The translations under genes were made by a program, and so were the position numbers. The notes under the pieces are model-generated. The model was not told the DNA's origin. It was given only the letters and a program-made list of their open reading frames with translations, and made no database searches. Below are positions 1 to 7,231 of a stretch of 7,600 nucleotides of DNA, in pieces; the stretch's first letter is position 1, and each line of letters opens with the position of its first letter. This DNA comes from Kiritimatiellia bacterium (GTDB taxonomy: Bacteria > Verrucomicrobiota > Kiritimatiellia > RFP12 > UBA3636): positions 1 to 7,600 of the forward strand of contig JAEDLN010000115.1 of assembly GCA_016295275.1 (NCBI GenBank). Reading direction: 5' to 3'.

Positions 1-1138
1 CGGCAGCCTCTCGGAATGCATCGCCGCGACCGGCGGCGGCGCGCAATGCCTCGGCGCGAAGAAGTCTTGCGGCTTGGGGCGCCCACGGTGCGGCTTCGGG
101 TTCCAGCAGCAGTTCAAGCGGCTGAGGCGTATCGGCGAAATCGGCCGGGACGCCGTATTTTCCGGGAAAGAGTTGGAGCGAGACAGCGGTCCGTTTGGCG
201 AATTCCCGGGTTGTGACGCCAAGGGAGAGGACGTCGGCGGCACGCCGTGCCATTCGCAGATCGAAGAGGCGATCGGCCTGTTGGCGGTCATCCGAGCCGA
301 GAGACGTTTCCAGGAAGAGTTTATCCGACCATGGTTCGCCTTGGCCGAGGCGCGTGCAGAGGGTTCGAAAACGTGCCGGCACGTCCGGGAATGAGAGCCA
401 GAAGGATGCCAGCTCCGTTGTCAGCTCGGGGTTGGCGAGAGTGACGGCGGGGTTTTCTCCCGTCAGCGATGCGAGAGGCGGGAGCCGACCGGCGAAATAG
501 AGTTTTCGCACGGCGTCGTAATCCGGCTGACGTCCTTGCGGATCGAACGAACGGGTCAGGCCGAGCGTAAACCAGGCGGCGGGCGGAGAAGGGCGTTTGC
601 CGGGGGTTGCGTAGGAGAGCACCTTCAGGCGGACCATGCCGTCGACGAGGCGATAGGAAAGTTCGTGAGGGGAAAGCCGTTCGCCCGGGTTGGTGATGGT
701 CAGCGTCAAGGTCGGGAGATTTTCCCGTCCGAGCCGATAGGGAGTCAGTTTGGTTGCGATATGGCTTGGGGCGCCGTTGGTGGCGGCGTCCGGAGAGGAC
801 AGTTTTCCGTAGAGTCGGATTTTGAATTGAGGACCGTGGAAGGTGACGGCCCGGGAATCGGGAACCGATTTTGCGGCGGGGGCTCGGAGCGTCCGTTCCA
901 AGACGGTTCGCACGTCTTCGGTGAAATTCAGCAGCACCGTTTTATCGGCGTATGGAATGCAGTCGCCTACGACGGAGACGGACTGGTCGGCGTTGGATGT
1001 TTCCTCTTCCAGGCGGGCGAGGGCGCGGATTTCCGCGATTCGTTCCGGAGTCAAGGGCATTGACTCTTGCGCGAAGCAATGCAACGTGCCGCAGAGCAGC
1101 AAACCGGCACCGAGAGCACGAAACGAGGAGGATATCAT
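1..1138 (-). CDS. Exported protein of unknown function (C-terminus beyond the left edge)
   Basis: An open frame runs from the ATG at 1138-1136 to the left edge, giving 379 residues with no stop, so the gene is incomplete here. The N-terminus is a plausible Sec signal peptide: one Arg at residue 7, a hydrophobic stretch at about 8-19 (LGAGLLLCGTLH) and a likely cut after CFA at 21-23. No proper lipobox precedes Cys16 or Cys21. The mature part starts with a charged helix-prone segment (about 30-50), then a mixed region with beta-like strands (about 90-175, e.g. TLTLTITNPGERLS), and from about 235 onward becomes helical and rich in Leu, Ala and Arg, ending in Ala/Arg-rich sequence that could be the start of a helical repeat region. 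I recognise no family. It starts 25 bases after the TetR gene's stop, so it is probably the same transcript. The start is supported by the signal peptide, although no Shine-Dalgarno sequence precedes it. Confidence 0.8.
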   Translation of the reverse strand, partial: MISSSFRALGAGLLLCGTLHCFAQESMPLTPERIAEIRALARLEEETSNADQSVSVVGDCIPYADKTVLLNFTEDVRTVLERTLRAPAAKSVPDSRAVTFHGPQFKIRLYGKLSSPDAATNGAPSHIATKLTPYRLGRENLPTLTLTITNPGERLSPHELSYRLVDGMVRLKVLSYATPGKRPSPPAAWFTLGLTRSFDPQGRQPDYDAVRKLYFAGRLPPLASLTGENPAVTLANPELTTELASFWLSFPDVPARFRTLCTRLGQGEPWSDKLFLETSLGSDDRQQADRLFDLRMARRAADVLSLGVTTREFAKRTAVSLQLFPGKYGVPADFADTPQPLELLLEPEAAPWAPQAARLLRAEALRAAAGRGDAFREAA

Positions 1139-1163
1139 GAGCGTAGGGATCCGGGGGGATGGA

Positions 1164-1829
1164 TCAGCCGTTTTGGCGGGGTTCGATGCGGGTGCGCGGA
1201 ATGGGGCGAATGGAATGGATTCCGCCCATGATGAAGGCGCAGATTTCGCGCACGAACTGGTCGACTTCGGCTGCGGCCGGCTTTGCATTCCGGAAAATGA
1301 CATGGACGGACGAGCGGTTGAAGGAGAGGGACGTAAAGAGGGATTGGATTGCGAAGACGCAGCATCCGATCTGGTAGTCCGTCGCCCTTTCGCCGAGCAT
1401 CCGGTGCAGCCGGAAGGAGAGTTCTTCGGCATGCGGGGTGATGTGGCGCAGGAGGATTTCCTTTCCGAACGGGGACGGATCGGAGAATTCGTGTACGACA
1501 AGGCGGCGCAGCATTCCTTCCATTCCATCGCCGAAAATACTGGTCACGCAGGTATGGACGTATTTGTAGATCCATTCCCGGTCTTCCGACGAAGAGGCGG
1601 GCAGGTGTTCCTTTTCCTGCTGTTCGGCCTGTTGCAGCGCGTAATCCCAAACGGCCTTGTAGAGGGCGGCCTTTCCGCCGAAATGGTAGTTGACGGCGGC
1701 CATGTTTGCGTTGGCGTCGCGGCAGATATCCTGCGTACGGGTTGCGCGATAGCCCTTTTCCGAAAAGCGCTTGCAGGCGGCCTCCAGAAGGCGGTCTCTC
1801 GTATGGTGCCGAAGGGGCTCTTGTTGCAT
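1164..1829 (-). CDS. TetR-family transcriptional regulator, CecR/YbiH-like
   Basis: This 221-residue protein has the usual TetR length and layout. Residues 8-55 form the DNA-binding domain: TRDRLLEAACKRFSEKGYRA leads into a helix-turn-helix at about 32-51, and the segment ANMAAVNYHFGGKAALYKAV (41-60) closely follows the family signature. The form AAVNYHFGGK together with the C-terminal half (about 80-210) recalls the CecR/YbiH subgroup with the DUF1956-type ligand domain; that subgroup call is from memory of the pattern. Such proteins are normally cytoplasmic dimeric repressors released by a small ligand, and the C-terminal half has several Cys (94, 156, 157, 197) whose role is unknown. It starts 21 bases after the small membrane protein's stop and is followed 25 bases later by the exported protein, so it sits inside the gene row rather than facing away from it. 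Its target may be the promoter upstream of the gspL-like gene, where a dyad is visible; this is inference. Confidence 0.92.
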   Translation of the reverse strand: MQQEPLRHHTRDRLLEAACKRFSEKGYRATRTQDICRDANANMAAVNYHFGGKAALYKAVWDYALQQAEQQEKEHLPASSSEDREWIYKYVHTCVTSIFGDGMEGMLRRLVVHEFSDPSPFGKEILLRHITPHAEELSFRLHRMLGERATDYQIGCCVFAIQSLFTSLSFNRSSVHVIFRNAKPAAAEVDQFVREICAFIMGGIHSIRPIPRTRIEPRQNG

Positions 1830-1850
1830 GGTCGGATCGGTGCGGACGGG

Positions 1851-2294
1851 TTATTCGTTCAGCAGGAAACGGAGCAGACCGTTTTCGCCGATGGCAGAAT
1901 TGATTTTATGGAAAACCAGGCAAAAGACGGCCAAGGACAGGATCGATTCCAAGAGACGGAGGCTTGTAATTTCCGCGGGAGGGCGAAAGAGGTAATGATC
2001 CTTGTTGACGCGGAAGAATGCGAGAGCGATCGGCCAGAGATTGATCAGTACGGCCAGAATCAGAATGCACCAGAGCGTCGTGTTTCCCTGTTTGTTGAGC
2101 AGATAGATTACGTAGTCCGACGTTCCGGCGTCCTGCAGCCAGGAAAAGAACAGGATGTAGAAGAATTCGGAAACGATCAATGCGATTCCCGGGATCCAGA
2201 AAGGGACGATGTCGTGCTTTTTGCAAAGAAAGATTTCGATTCCCCAGCAGACAAGAATCGCCAGAATGGACGGAACGAAAATGAGTTGAGTCAT
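1851..2294 (-). CDS. Small polytopic membrane protein of unknown function
   Basis: The 147-residue product is strongly hydrophobic with four likely membrane helices, at about residues 3-23, 32-52, 73-95 and 112-130. Between helices 2 and 3 there is a short segment with an acidic pair of sites (QDAGTSDY), and between helices 3 and 4 a basic and aromatic loop (FRVNKDHYLFRPP, 94-106). Cysteines lie at 16, 24, 76 and 125. I recognise no family; a four-helix unit of this size could be a small transporter partner, a helper of the secretion machine or a DUF protein. The ATG at 2294 is supported by the hydrophobic N-terminus immediately following. It lies 48 bases downstream of gspD and 21 bases upstream of the TetR gene, which suggests cotranscription. 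The pairing with a TetR regulator hints that it may be involved in the regulated process, but nothing in the sequence shows which. Confidence 0.82.
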   Translation of the reverse strand: MTQLIFVPSILAILVCWGIEIFLCKKHDIVPFWIPGIALIVSEFFYILFFSWLQDAGTSDYVIYLLNKQGNTTLWCILILAVLINLWPIALAFFRVNKDHYLFRPPAEITSLRLLESILSLAVFCLVFHKINSAIGENGLLRFLLNE

Positions 2295-2342
2295 GGAACG
2301 GAAAAATGGATAAGTAAGTTCTGTTGCAAAGAGAGACGCCGT

Positions 2343-5081
2343 CTAGTCGAGGATGGCATCGATTTTCTTTTCCAGATCCGGGTCGGTTGCGACCGGGTTC
2401 GGTTCCGGAGCCTGGGTGGAGACGGTTTCCTCGACTCGGAGAGCGGCTTGGCGAATCCGCTGTTCGGCGGGCGGCGTTGTTTCCACCGCGGGTGCGGGGG
2501 TTTCATCATCCGGCGCGGCGGCGCCCGATTGAGCGGCTTCGACGTCGCTGTAATGGATGTAGGGCGTTTTTCCGGTTTCCTTCGCCTGGGAAATCTCATC
2601 GCGAATCGGCTGATCGGACGGGGAGTCTTCCAGGGTCTTTTCGTCGTTGAGACCGGTCAGGTATCCGGTCAGGGGGTAGCGCGGAGGCGTGACCGTTTTC
2701 CGGGCTTCTTCGAGGGTTTTCTTCGCCTCTTTTTCGGAAAGTCTGTCGGCGAGGCGGGAAGAGGAGTAGCGCGGATCCCAGAGACCGTCGGTATCGATGG
2801 ACGTCCGCACGTTGCGGGCATCGTCCTCCATCTGGTTGGGCGTATCGATGACGCGGGGCGTCAGGAAAACGATGATTTCGGTACGTGTTTTTTCGTCCGA
2901 TTCGCTTCGGAAGAGCCGACCGAGCAGCGGGATATCGCCCAGGATCGGAATTCGGGTTGTCGTTTTGGTTGTCGAGTTTTGCGCGAGACCGCCGAGGACG
3001 ACGGTTTCGCCGGATTGCACGGCGACGTCGGCGCCCATTTTGCGGGTATTGAGCATCGGGTATGAGGAGCCGTTGATTTGCTGATAGCCCTCGTTCGTCT
3101 GGATTTCCTGTTCGATGGTAAGGGTGATATAGCCCTTCTTGTTGATTCGGGGCGTCACCGTCAGTTTGATACCGATATCTTCGTTTTTGATGTTTTCGGA
3201 CGTGTAATCGGAATTGGCGTAATAGGTCGTATCGCCCTTCCAGTAGATACGATCGGTTGCCTCGAGGGTTGCCTCCTTGTTATCCATGGTCGTGATTCTG
3301 GGCGAGGAGAGCAGGCGGGAACGGGAATCCTCCTTGATGGCATGGAGGATGATATCCATATTCAAATCGAACAAGGTGAACCAGGCAGAGATGCCGCCCT
3401 TACCGCCGGAGGCTGCATTGAGTGCGGCTGCGGTTGTGAGGGAGGTTGCGGGCACCGGCACGCCGGAGCCACCGCCGCCGGCGGTTGCGAAGGCGAGCGA
3501 AGGGCCGTCTTTGCCGGTACGATCGAGCATGGCGCGCTGGACCCAGTCCATACCGGTTTCGTTCGAATTCCGGAACGAGACGGAGACGATTGCGGTTTCG
3601 ATTACGACCTGCGAGAGTTGGATATCCATCTGTTCGATGATGCTCCGGATGGAGTTCATATCGGAAGCGGAAGCCATGATGATGAGGGCGTTCGTGCGCT
3701 CGTCGGCGAGGATGGAAATGCTTTCGGAATCGAGCTGGCCGATTTTCGTGCGGGTTTCGTTGGAGACGATATTGTTGCGACGGGCGGCCGGCTGTTCGGG
3801 GCGGGAGGCATCGCCTTCGTCGGACGATTTTCGGGTTGTCTTGTTCCGGACATCGTCTTCGGAGCTTTTCTTGTTGCTGATCAAGTCGTTGAGCAGCGAT
3901 GCCATATCTTCGGCGACGGCGTGTTCGAGGCGCAAGACTTCAACAAGGAATTCGGGGGCGGTCGGGCGATCGAGTTCCTTGATGATTTTATCGAAGAAAA
4001 TCATGTTTTCGGGGCGCGTCAGGATGATGAGCAGATTGGTTCGTTCATCGGCGATGATGGAGACCTTTCCGCGGATAATACCCTTTTGGGCGTCATCGAT
4101 GACGGAGCTCAGCGATTCGGTTGTCGGCGTTGCGGGCTGAGAATCGTTGCGCGTATTTCGATCGCGAACGGAGACGCCGGGGGGCAGGGGGCGGCGTTGG
4201 ATGCCGGGGGCGCCCCACATCCGATCCTGCGCCACCTCGTCCTTGCCGGATTTTTTGTTTTCATCGGCTTTGGCCTCGTTGACGATCTCTTCGAGACGCG
4301 CCTTGATATCGGCGGCCTTTGCGTAGGTGATTTGGCGGATATTGGGTTCTTCGCGAACGGGAACGGGGCGGTCGATGTAGCGAATCAGCTCGACGACGCG
4401 TTCGACGTTCCGTGCGGTATCGGTCACCATGATCGAGTTCGTCCGTTCGACGGAGGTGATTTGGGAGCCTTGCCGGAGAAGACCGTTGATGATGGTCTGC
4501 ACCTCGGAGATATCGACGAATTTCAGTTCGATGACCTGCGAGATATATTGGCCCTTGTCGGTGATTTCGGCGACTTCGCCCTGTTCATCGGGGAAGAAGG
4601 TTTGGATCCCTTGCCGGGGGAGATCGGGGGCGGAGATCACCTTCAGGAATTTGTCGCCCTCTTCGAGAAGGGCGATACCGTTGAGATTGAGCACCTGCCG
4701 GATTGCGAGCAGGTACTGTTCATCGGAGAGGGGGTTGTCGGGCGTTGTCCGGAGGGTGATATTGATTTGCGGGACATTCGGCGCCTTGAGGATGGTGCGT
4801 CCGGTTCGGAGGGCGTATTCCATGATGACGAGATCGACCGAAGCGTCCTGGAAGTTGAGTGCATTTTCGGATTCGTCGTATGGGATGACCGGCAAGGAAC
4901 CCTTTCCGTTTGGCTGTGTAACGGGCTTGGCCTTTGCGGACGCGGCGGGCGTCGACGGAGTGGCGGGGCGCCGGATTGCGCCCGGGGTCGGCGCGGCCGG
5001 CCGGACCGGTTGCTGTGCGAAGGCCGAAGTGGCGGCGACCGTAAGCGAGAGAAGAAGAGAGAGCCGTAAAGTCGATTTCAT
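2343..5081 (-). CDS. gspD: GspD-family outer-membrane secretin (type II secretion / type IV pilus-like)
   Basis: The secretin forms the multimeric outer-membrane channel through which folded proteins or a pilus pass. Domains in order: signal peptide 1-22 (cut after AFA); Pro/Ala-rich linker 23-62; N0 about 70-150 (LNFQDASVDLVIMEYALRTG); N1 about 180-240; N2 about 246-373; N3 about 378-486; secretin barrel about 488-745. N1, N2 and N3 each carry the repeated ring-building motif, seen as VERTNSIMV, ADERTNLLII and ADERTNALII, followed by a helix. The barrel has Gly-rich gate sequence at 534-541 and the C-terminal signature VVLGGLAQNS...RIPILGDIPLLGRLF...TEIIVFLTPRVI at 694-745. At 912 residues it is longer than typical GspD (roughly 650-750), owing to charged insertions in N2 (about 265-335) and N3 (about 403-448) and an acidic Pro-rich tail of about 167 residues after the barrel. 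It lies 52 bases after the gspM-like gene. The N0-N3 set favours GspD over PilQ, since there is no AMIN domain. Confidence 0.96.
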   Translation of the reverse strand: MKSTLRLSLLLSLTVAATSAFAQQPVRPAAPTPGAIRRPATPSTPAASAKAKPVTQPNGKGSLPVIPYDESENALNFQDASVDLVIMEYALRTGRTILKAPNVPQINITLRTTPDNPLSDEQYLLAIRQVLNLNGIALLEEGDKFLKVISAPDLPRQGIQTFFPDEQGEVAEITDKGQYISQVIELKFVDISEVQTIINGLLRQGSQITSVERTNSIMVTDTARNVERVVELIRYIDRPVPVREEPNIRQITYAKAADIKARLEEIVNEAKADENKKSGKDEVAQDRMWGAPGIQRRPLPPGVSVRDRNTRNDSQPATPTTESLSSVIDDAQKGIIRGKVSIIADERTNLLIILTRPENMIFFDKIIKELDRPTAPEFLVEVLRLEHAVAEDMASLLNDLISNKKSSEDDVRNKTTRKSSDEGDASRPEQPAARRNNIVSNETRTKIGQLDSESISILADERTNALIIMASASDMNSIRSIIEQMDIQLSQVVIETAIVSVSFRNSNETGMDWVQRAMLDRTGKDGPSLAFATAGGGGSGVPVPATSLTTAAALNAASGGKGGISAWFTLFDLNMDIILHAIKEDSRSRLLSSPRITTMDNKEATLEATDRIYWKGDTTYYANSDYTSENIKNEDIGIKLTVTPRINKKGYITLTIEQEIQTNEGYQQINGSSYPMLNTRKMGADVAVQSGETVVLGGLAQNSTTKTTTRIPILGDIPLLGRLFRSESDEKTRTEIIVFLTPRVIDTPNQMEDDARNVRTSIDTDGLWDPRYSSSRLADRLSEKEAKKTLEEARKTVTPPRYPLTGYLTGLNDEKTLEDSPSDQPIRDEISQAKETGKTPYIHYSDVEAAQSGAAAPDDETPAPAVETTPPAEQRIRQAALRVEETVSTQAPEPNPVATDPDLEKKIDAILD

Positions 5082-5133
5082 GATCCAGGCGGGGGCGGTA
5101 GAAGAACAGAAAAGGGAATGGAAGGCGAATCCG

Positions 5134-5880
5134 TCAAGGCGTTTCGCCGGGGAGGCTGGAAGGATCGTCCTCGCTATTCAGGAGGGATTGGATGCGTGCA
5201 GCTTCGGGGGAAAGTTCGAGTGCTTTGGCGGGCTTGGAATCGTCCGTTTCGGGCAGGAAGACTTCTTCGTCCGAGACATCCTCTTCGGAGGCGGGGGAGA
5301 GCTCGCGGGAGGTTTCCGCGGAAGGTCCGACGGGCGGCTGGGCGGTTGCGTGATCGCTTCGCATGTAGGCGCAGGAGAGGAGGAAGGACCCTTTCAGGTA
5401 GCCTTGGCGGTTTTGAATGGGCGAAACGCGCAGTTCGCGCAGTTCGAGCATGACGCCGCGCGTTTCCAGTTCGATCATGAACGAAACGAGTGATTCGAGC
5501 GTACCTTCCCAGGAGCGCACCTCGATGGGCAGTTCGCAGACGCCGGCAACGACGGATTCGTCGCGGCGCGAGCGTTGCAGGATCCGGATGTTGTGCGCAT
5601 TGGCGGCGCGATCCATGATGGACATCCAGTGTGTCTGCACTTGGGCATCGCGGGGAAAGACATCCATTTTATCGCGCACGTCGGCATAGCGCCGTTCCCA
5701 GAGCGGTTTTGCTTCGATGAGGGCGTTCTGCATGCGAATGCGTTCTTCGAGGCGCCGGATTTGGTTCCGGTGCTGATCGATCTGTTCGATTTGGGTTCGC
5801 ATACCCATTCCGAGAAGGCCGAACAGGAGCACGAAAACGGTGATTGCCAGAAGGGACTGATCGTGACGGGAAAGGTTCAT
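5134..5880 (-). CDS. GspM/PilO-like inner-membrane assembly protein
   Basis: The 248-residue protein has the architecture of GspM/PilO: a short cytoplasmic N-terminus (MNLSRHDQ), one membrane helix at about 9-26, a coiled coil at about 28-68 (IEQIDQHRNQIRRLEERIRM), then a periplasmic ferredoxin-like domain at about 78-175 that includes the recognisable pattern GTLESLVSFMIELETRGVML. In known systems this protein pairs with GspL/PilN to hold the inner-membrane platform around the motor. Its start overlaps the end of the gspL-like gene by four bases, which fits partners made in equal amounts. After about residue 175 comes an acidic, Pro/Ser-rich tail of about 74 residues that GspM and PilO normally lack; it ends with a short predicted helix (SPEAARIQSLLN). 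Sequence similarity in this family is weak, so the call rests on architecture and position. PilO versus GspM cannot be decided. Confidence 0.82.
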   Translation of the reverse strand: MNLSRHDQSLLAITVFVLLFGLLGMGMRTQIEQIDQHRNQIRRLEERIRMQNALIEAKPLWERRYADVRDKMDVFPRDAQVQTHWMSIMDRAANAHNIRILQRSRRDESVVAGVCELPIEVRSWEGTLESLVSFMIELETRGVMLELRELRVSPIQNRQGYLKGSFLLSCAYMRSDHATAQPPVGPSAETSRELSPASEEDVSDEEVFLPETDDSKPAKALELSPEAARIQSLLNSEDDPSSLPGETP

Positions 5881-7211
5881 TGTGCGCTTCCCTCCGGTGT
5901 GGATGCGGTGACGGAATCGGCGAATTCAAGCCGCATCGTAAAGGTGGTCCGTTCTCCGTTTTTGGATTCGGTGGGTCCGGATACGAAGGTATCGCTTTTG
6001 AAGAGTTTGGAAGTTTTGAGGCGATTGGAGAATTCGTAAGCGGGGAGGGTCCCGTTTGGGGTAGAGGCTTCGACGGTGGCTTCGCGGCGCACGGCATCAA
6101 ATCGGTAGGCGGTCAGCGTAAGTCCGTCGGGAAGGGAGAGGGAGATTTCGCGCAGGACTTCGAGGGGGGAGAACGTGCGATCGGAGTAGCGTTCGATGAT
6201 ACGGATGCGTTCCCGTATTTCGTTCACGTTTTCTTCATCGGGAGCGAGGCGCGCGACTTCGTTGGCAAGGGTGGTTTCCTTTGCGGAAAGGAGAAGCGGC
6301 CATCCGTAGAGAACGGCGGCCAGGACGATCCAAAGGAGCACGCCTGCGGCACCGGCGAGGAGGAAACGCCGGCGATAGGTCCGATCGGCGAGTTTGTTTT
6401 TCCAGCTGTCCGGGAAGAGATTGAGCTGCGCATTCTCAAGCGAGCGGATGGCGACACCTGCGGTAGCGGGCGGAATCGACGCCGGATCGAGCATCCGGCA
6501 TTCGCGATTCAGCCGTTTGGCGGTTTCTTCGCCGAGAGCGCGGACGGTCGGGGAATCGGAGAGGACGAGCAAAGGGGCATTGCCGGCAGGGGCGGCATTC
6601 GCGTGAAGAAGGGCCAGCCGGACGGCGGTTGCGATGGCTTGCGGCTTGGCGGTTTCGAGGGGCGCGAGCGGGCGGGCCATCGCGAGGGAGCCGTTTTCGA
6701 GAATGAAGAGAACGATTTTGCCGTTTTCGACCTGCAGAAGGGGGATGATGCCGGGGGCTGCGGGAAGCGCTTTGACCTCTTGCAGGACGCGGACAAGGCC
6801 GCATGCGGCGACATCGACGCGATCGATCTGTCCCGGATCGATGCCGGCGGCCTCCCGGAGGGCTTCTACGGACGCAACGGATGCCGCCGCACCCAGAACG
6901 GTTGCGGTTCCGTCCTCGATGCCGAGCACCTCGTGGGAGAAAACCATTTCGGAGGGATCGAGCGGGGCTTCCTGCTCCATTTGGTTTGCCGCGATACCGG
7001 CGATTTCCTTCGGATCATCGGAGGGGATGACCATTCGCAGGAAAATGGCATCGGACGTCGAAAGGACGAGGGTTGCCGCATCGCCGGAATGCAAAGAGGG
7101 GATTCCGTTTCCGTGTGTTGCGGAAGCGGATGACGGGTTTGAGCGTGGGATGTGCGTCCAAACAAGCTCATTGCCGATGCGTGTTATGGCAATGCTGGCG
7201 TCTTTCTTCAT
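5877..7211 (-). CDS. GspL-like inner-membrane protein (PilM-like actin-fold domain fused to PilN-like domain)
   Basis: The 444-residue product has three parts. Residues 1-265 look like the actin-like cytoplasmic domain of PilM/GspL, including SMALL-repeat patterns such as ATLVLSTSDAIFLRMVIP (47-63), the acidic EQEAPLDPSEMVFSHEVLG segment (79-97) and two later Gly/Asp-containing strands (GKIVLFILENGSL). A linker LNLFPDSWKNK (263-273) corresponds to the sequence that opens PilN proteins. A basic stretch RTYRRRF is followed by one membrane helix at about 284-308, a coiled coil at about 310-342 and a periplasmic ferredoxin-like PilN/GspL domain at about 345-432. In known machines GspL recruits the GspE ATPase to the inner membrane and dimerises with GspM; PilM and PilN do the same job as two proteins. 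It is the first gene of the row, directly followed by its presumed partner with a four-base overlap. The start at 7211 is the only one giving the complete N-terminal strand. Confidence 0.88.
   Translation of the reverse strand: MKKDASIAITRIGNELVWTHIPRSNPSSASATHGNGIPSLHSGDAATLVLSTSDAIFLRMVIPSDDPKEIAGIAANQMEQEAPLDPSEMVFSHEVLGIEDGTATVLGAAASVASVEALREAAGIDPGQIDRVDVAACGLVRVLQEVKALPAAPGIIPLLQVENGKIVLFILENGSLAMARPLAPLETAKPQAIATAVRLALLHANAAPAGNAPLLVLSDSPTVRALGEETAKRLNRECRMLDPASIPPATAGVAIRSLENAQLNLFPDSWKNKLADRTYRRRFLLAGAAGVLLWIVLAAVLYGWPLLLSAKETTLANEVARLAPDEENVNEIRERIRIIERYSDRTFSPLEVLREISLSLPDGLTLTAYRFDAVRREATVEASTPNGTLPAYEFSNRLKTSKLFKSDTFVSGPTESKNGERTTFTMRLEFADSVTASTPEGSAQ
5891..5895 (-). promoter_or_regulatory. 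Probable Shine-Dalgarno for the gspM-like gene
   Basis: On the minus strand GGAGG occurs ten bases before the ATG at 5880, inside the last codons of the gspL-like gene. The spacing is slightly long but usable. It is the only clear Shine-Dalgarno match before any of the six starts, and together with the ATGA overlap it points to translational coupling. Confidence 0.55.
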
Positions 7212-7231
7212 GAAGGGGAGTGCCCGGATTC

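Noticed and set aside
1135..1650. A 171-codon minus-strand frame overlapping the tetR gene
   Set aside because: Its Arg/Pro-rich product is an out-of-frame shadow of the tetR gene, which has the helix-turn-helix signature.
2295..2342. Possible transcription terminator after gspD
   Set aside because: No inverted repeat followed by a T-run is visible on the minus strand in these 48 bases, nor in the 52-base gap at 5082-5133.
843..3065. A 740-codon open frame on the plus strand across four minus-strand genes
   Set aside because: It crosses the exported-protein, tetR, membrane-protein and gspD genes and their boundaries with no domain of its own; it is explained by the scarcity of complementary stop codons in the biased coding strand.
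3078..5069. A 663-codon open frame on the plus strand, antisense to gspD
   Set aside because: It lies wholly inside gspD, whose product has every secretin domain in order. The antisense product is a low-complexity run of Asp, Gly, Phe and Ile produced by the codon bias of the real gene.
5844..7133. A 429-codon open frame on the plus strand opposite the gspL-like gene
   Set aside because: It is Gly-rich and low-complexity, with no recognisable domain, opposite a gene with a clear architecture.
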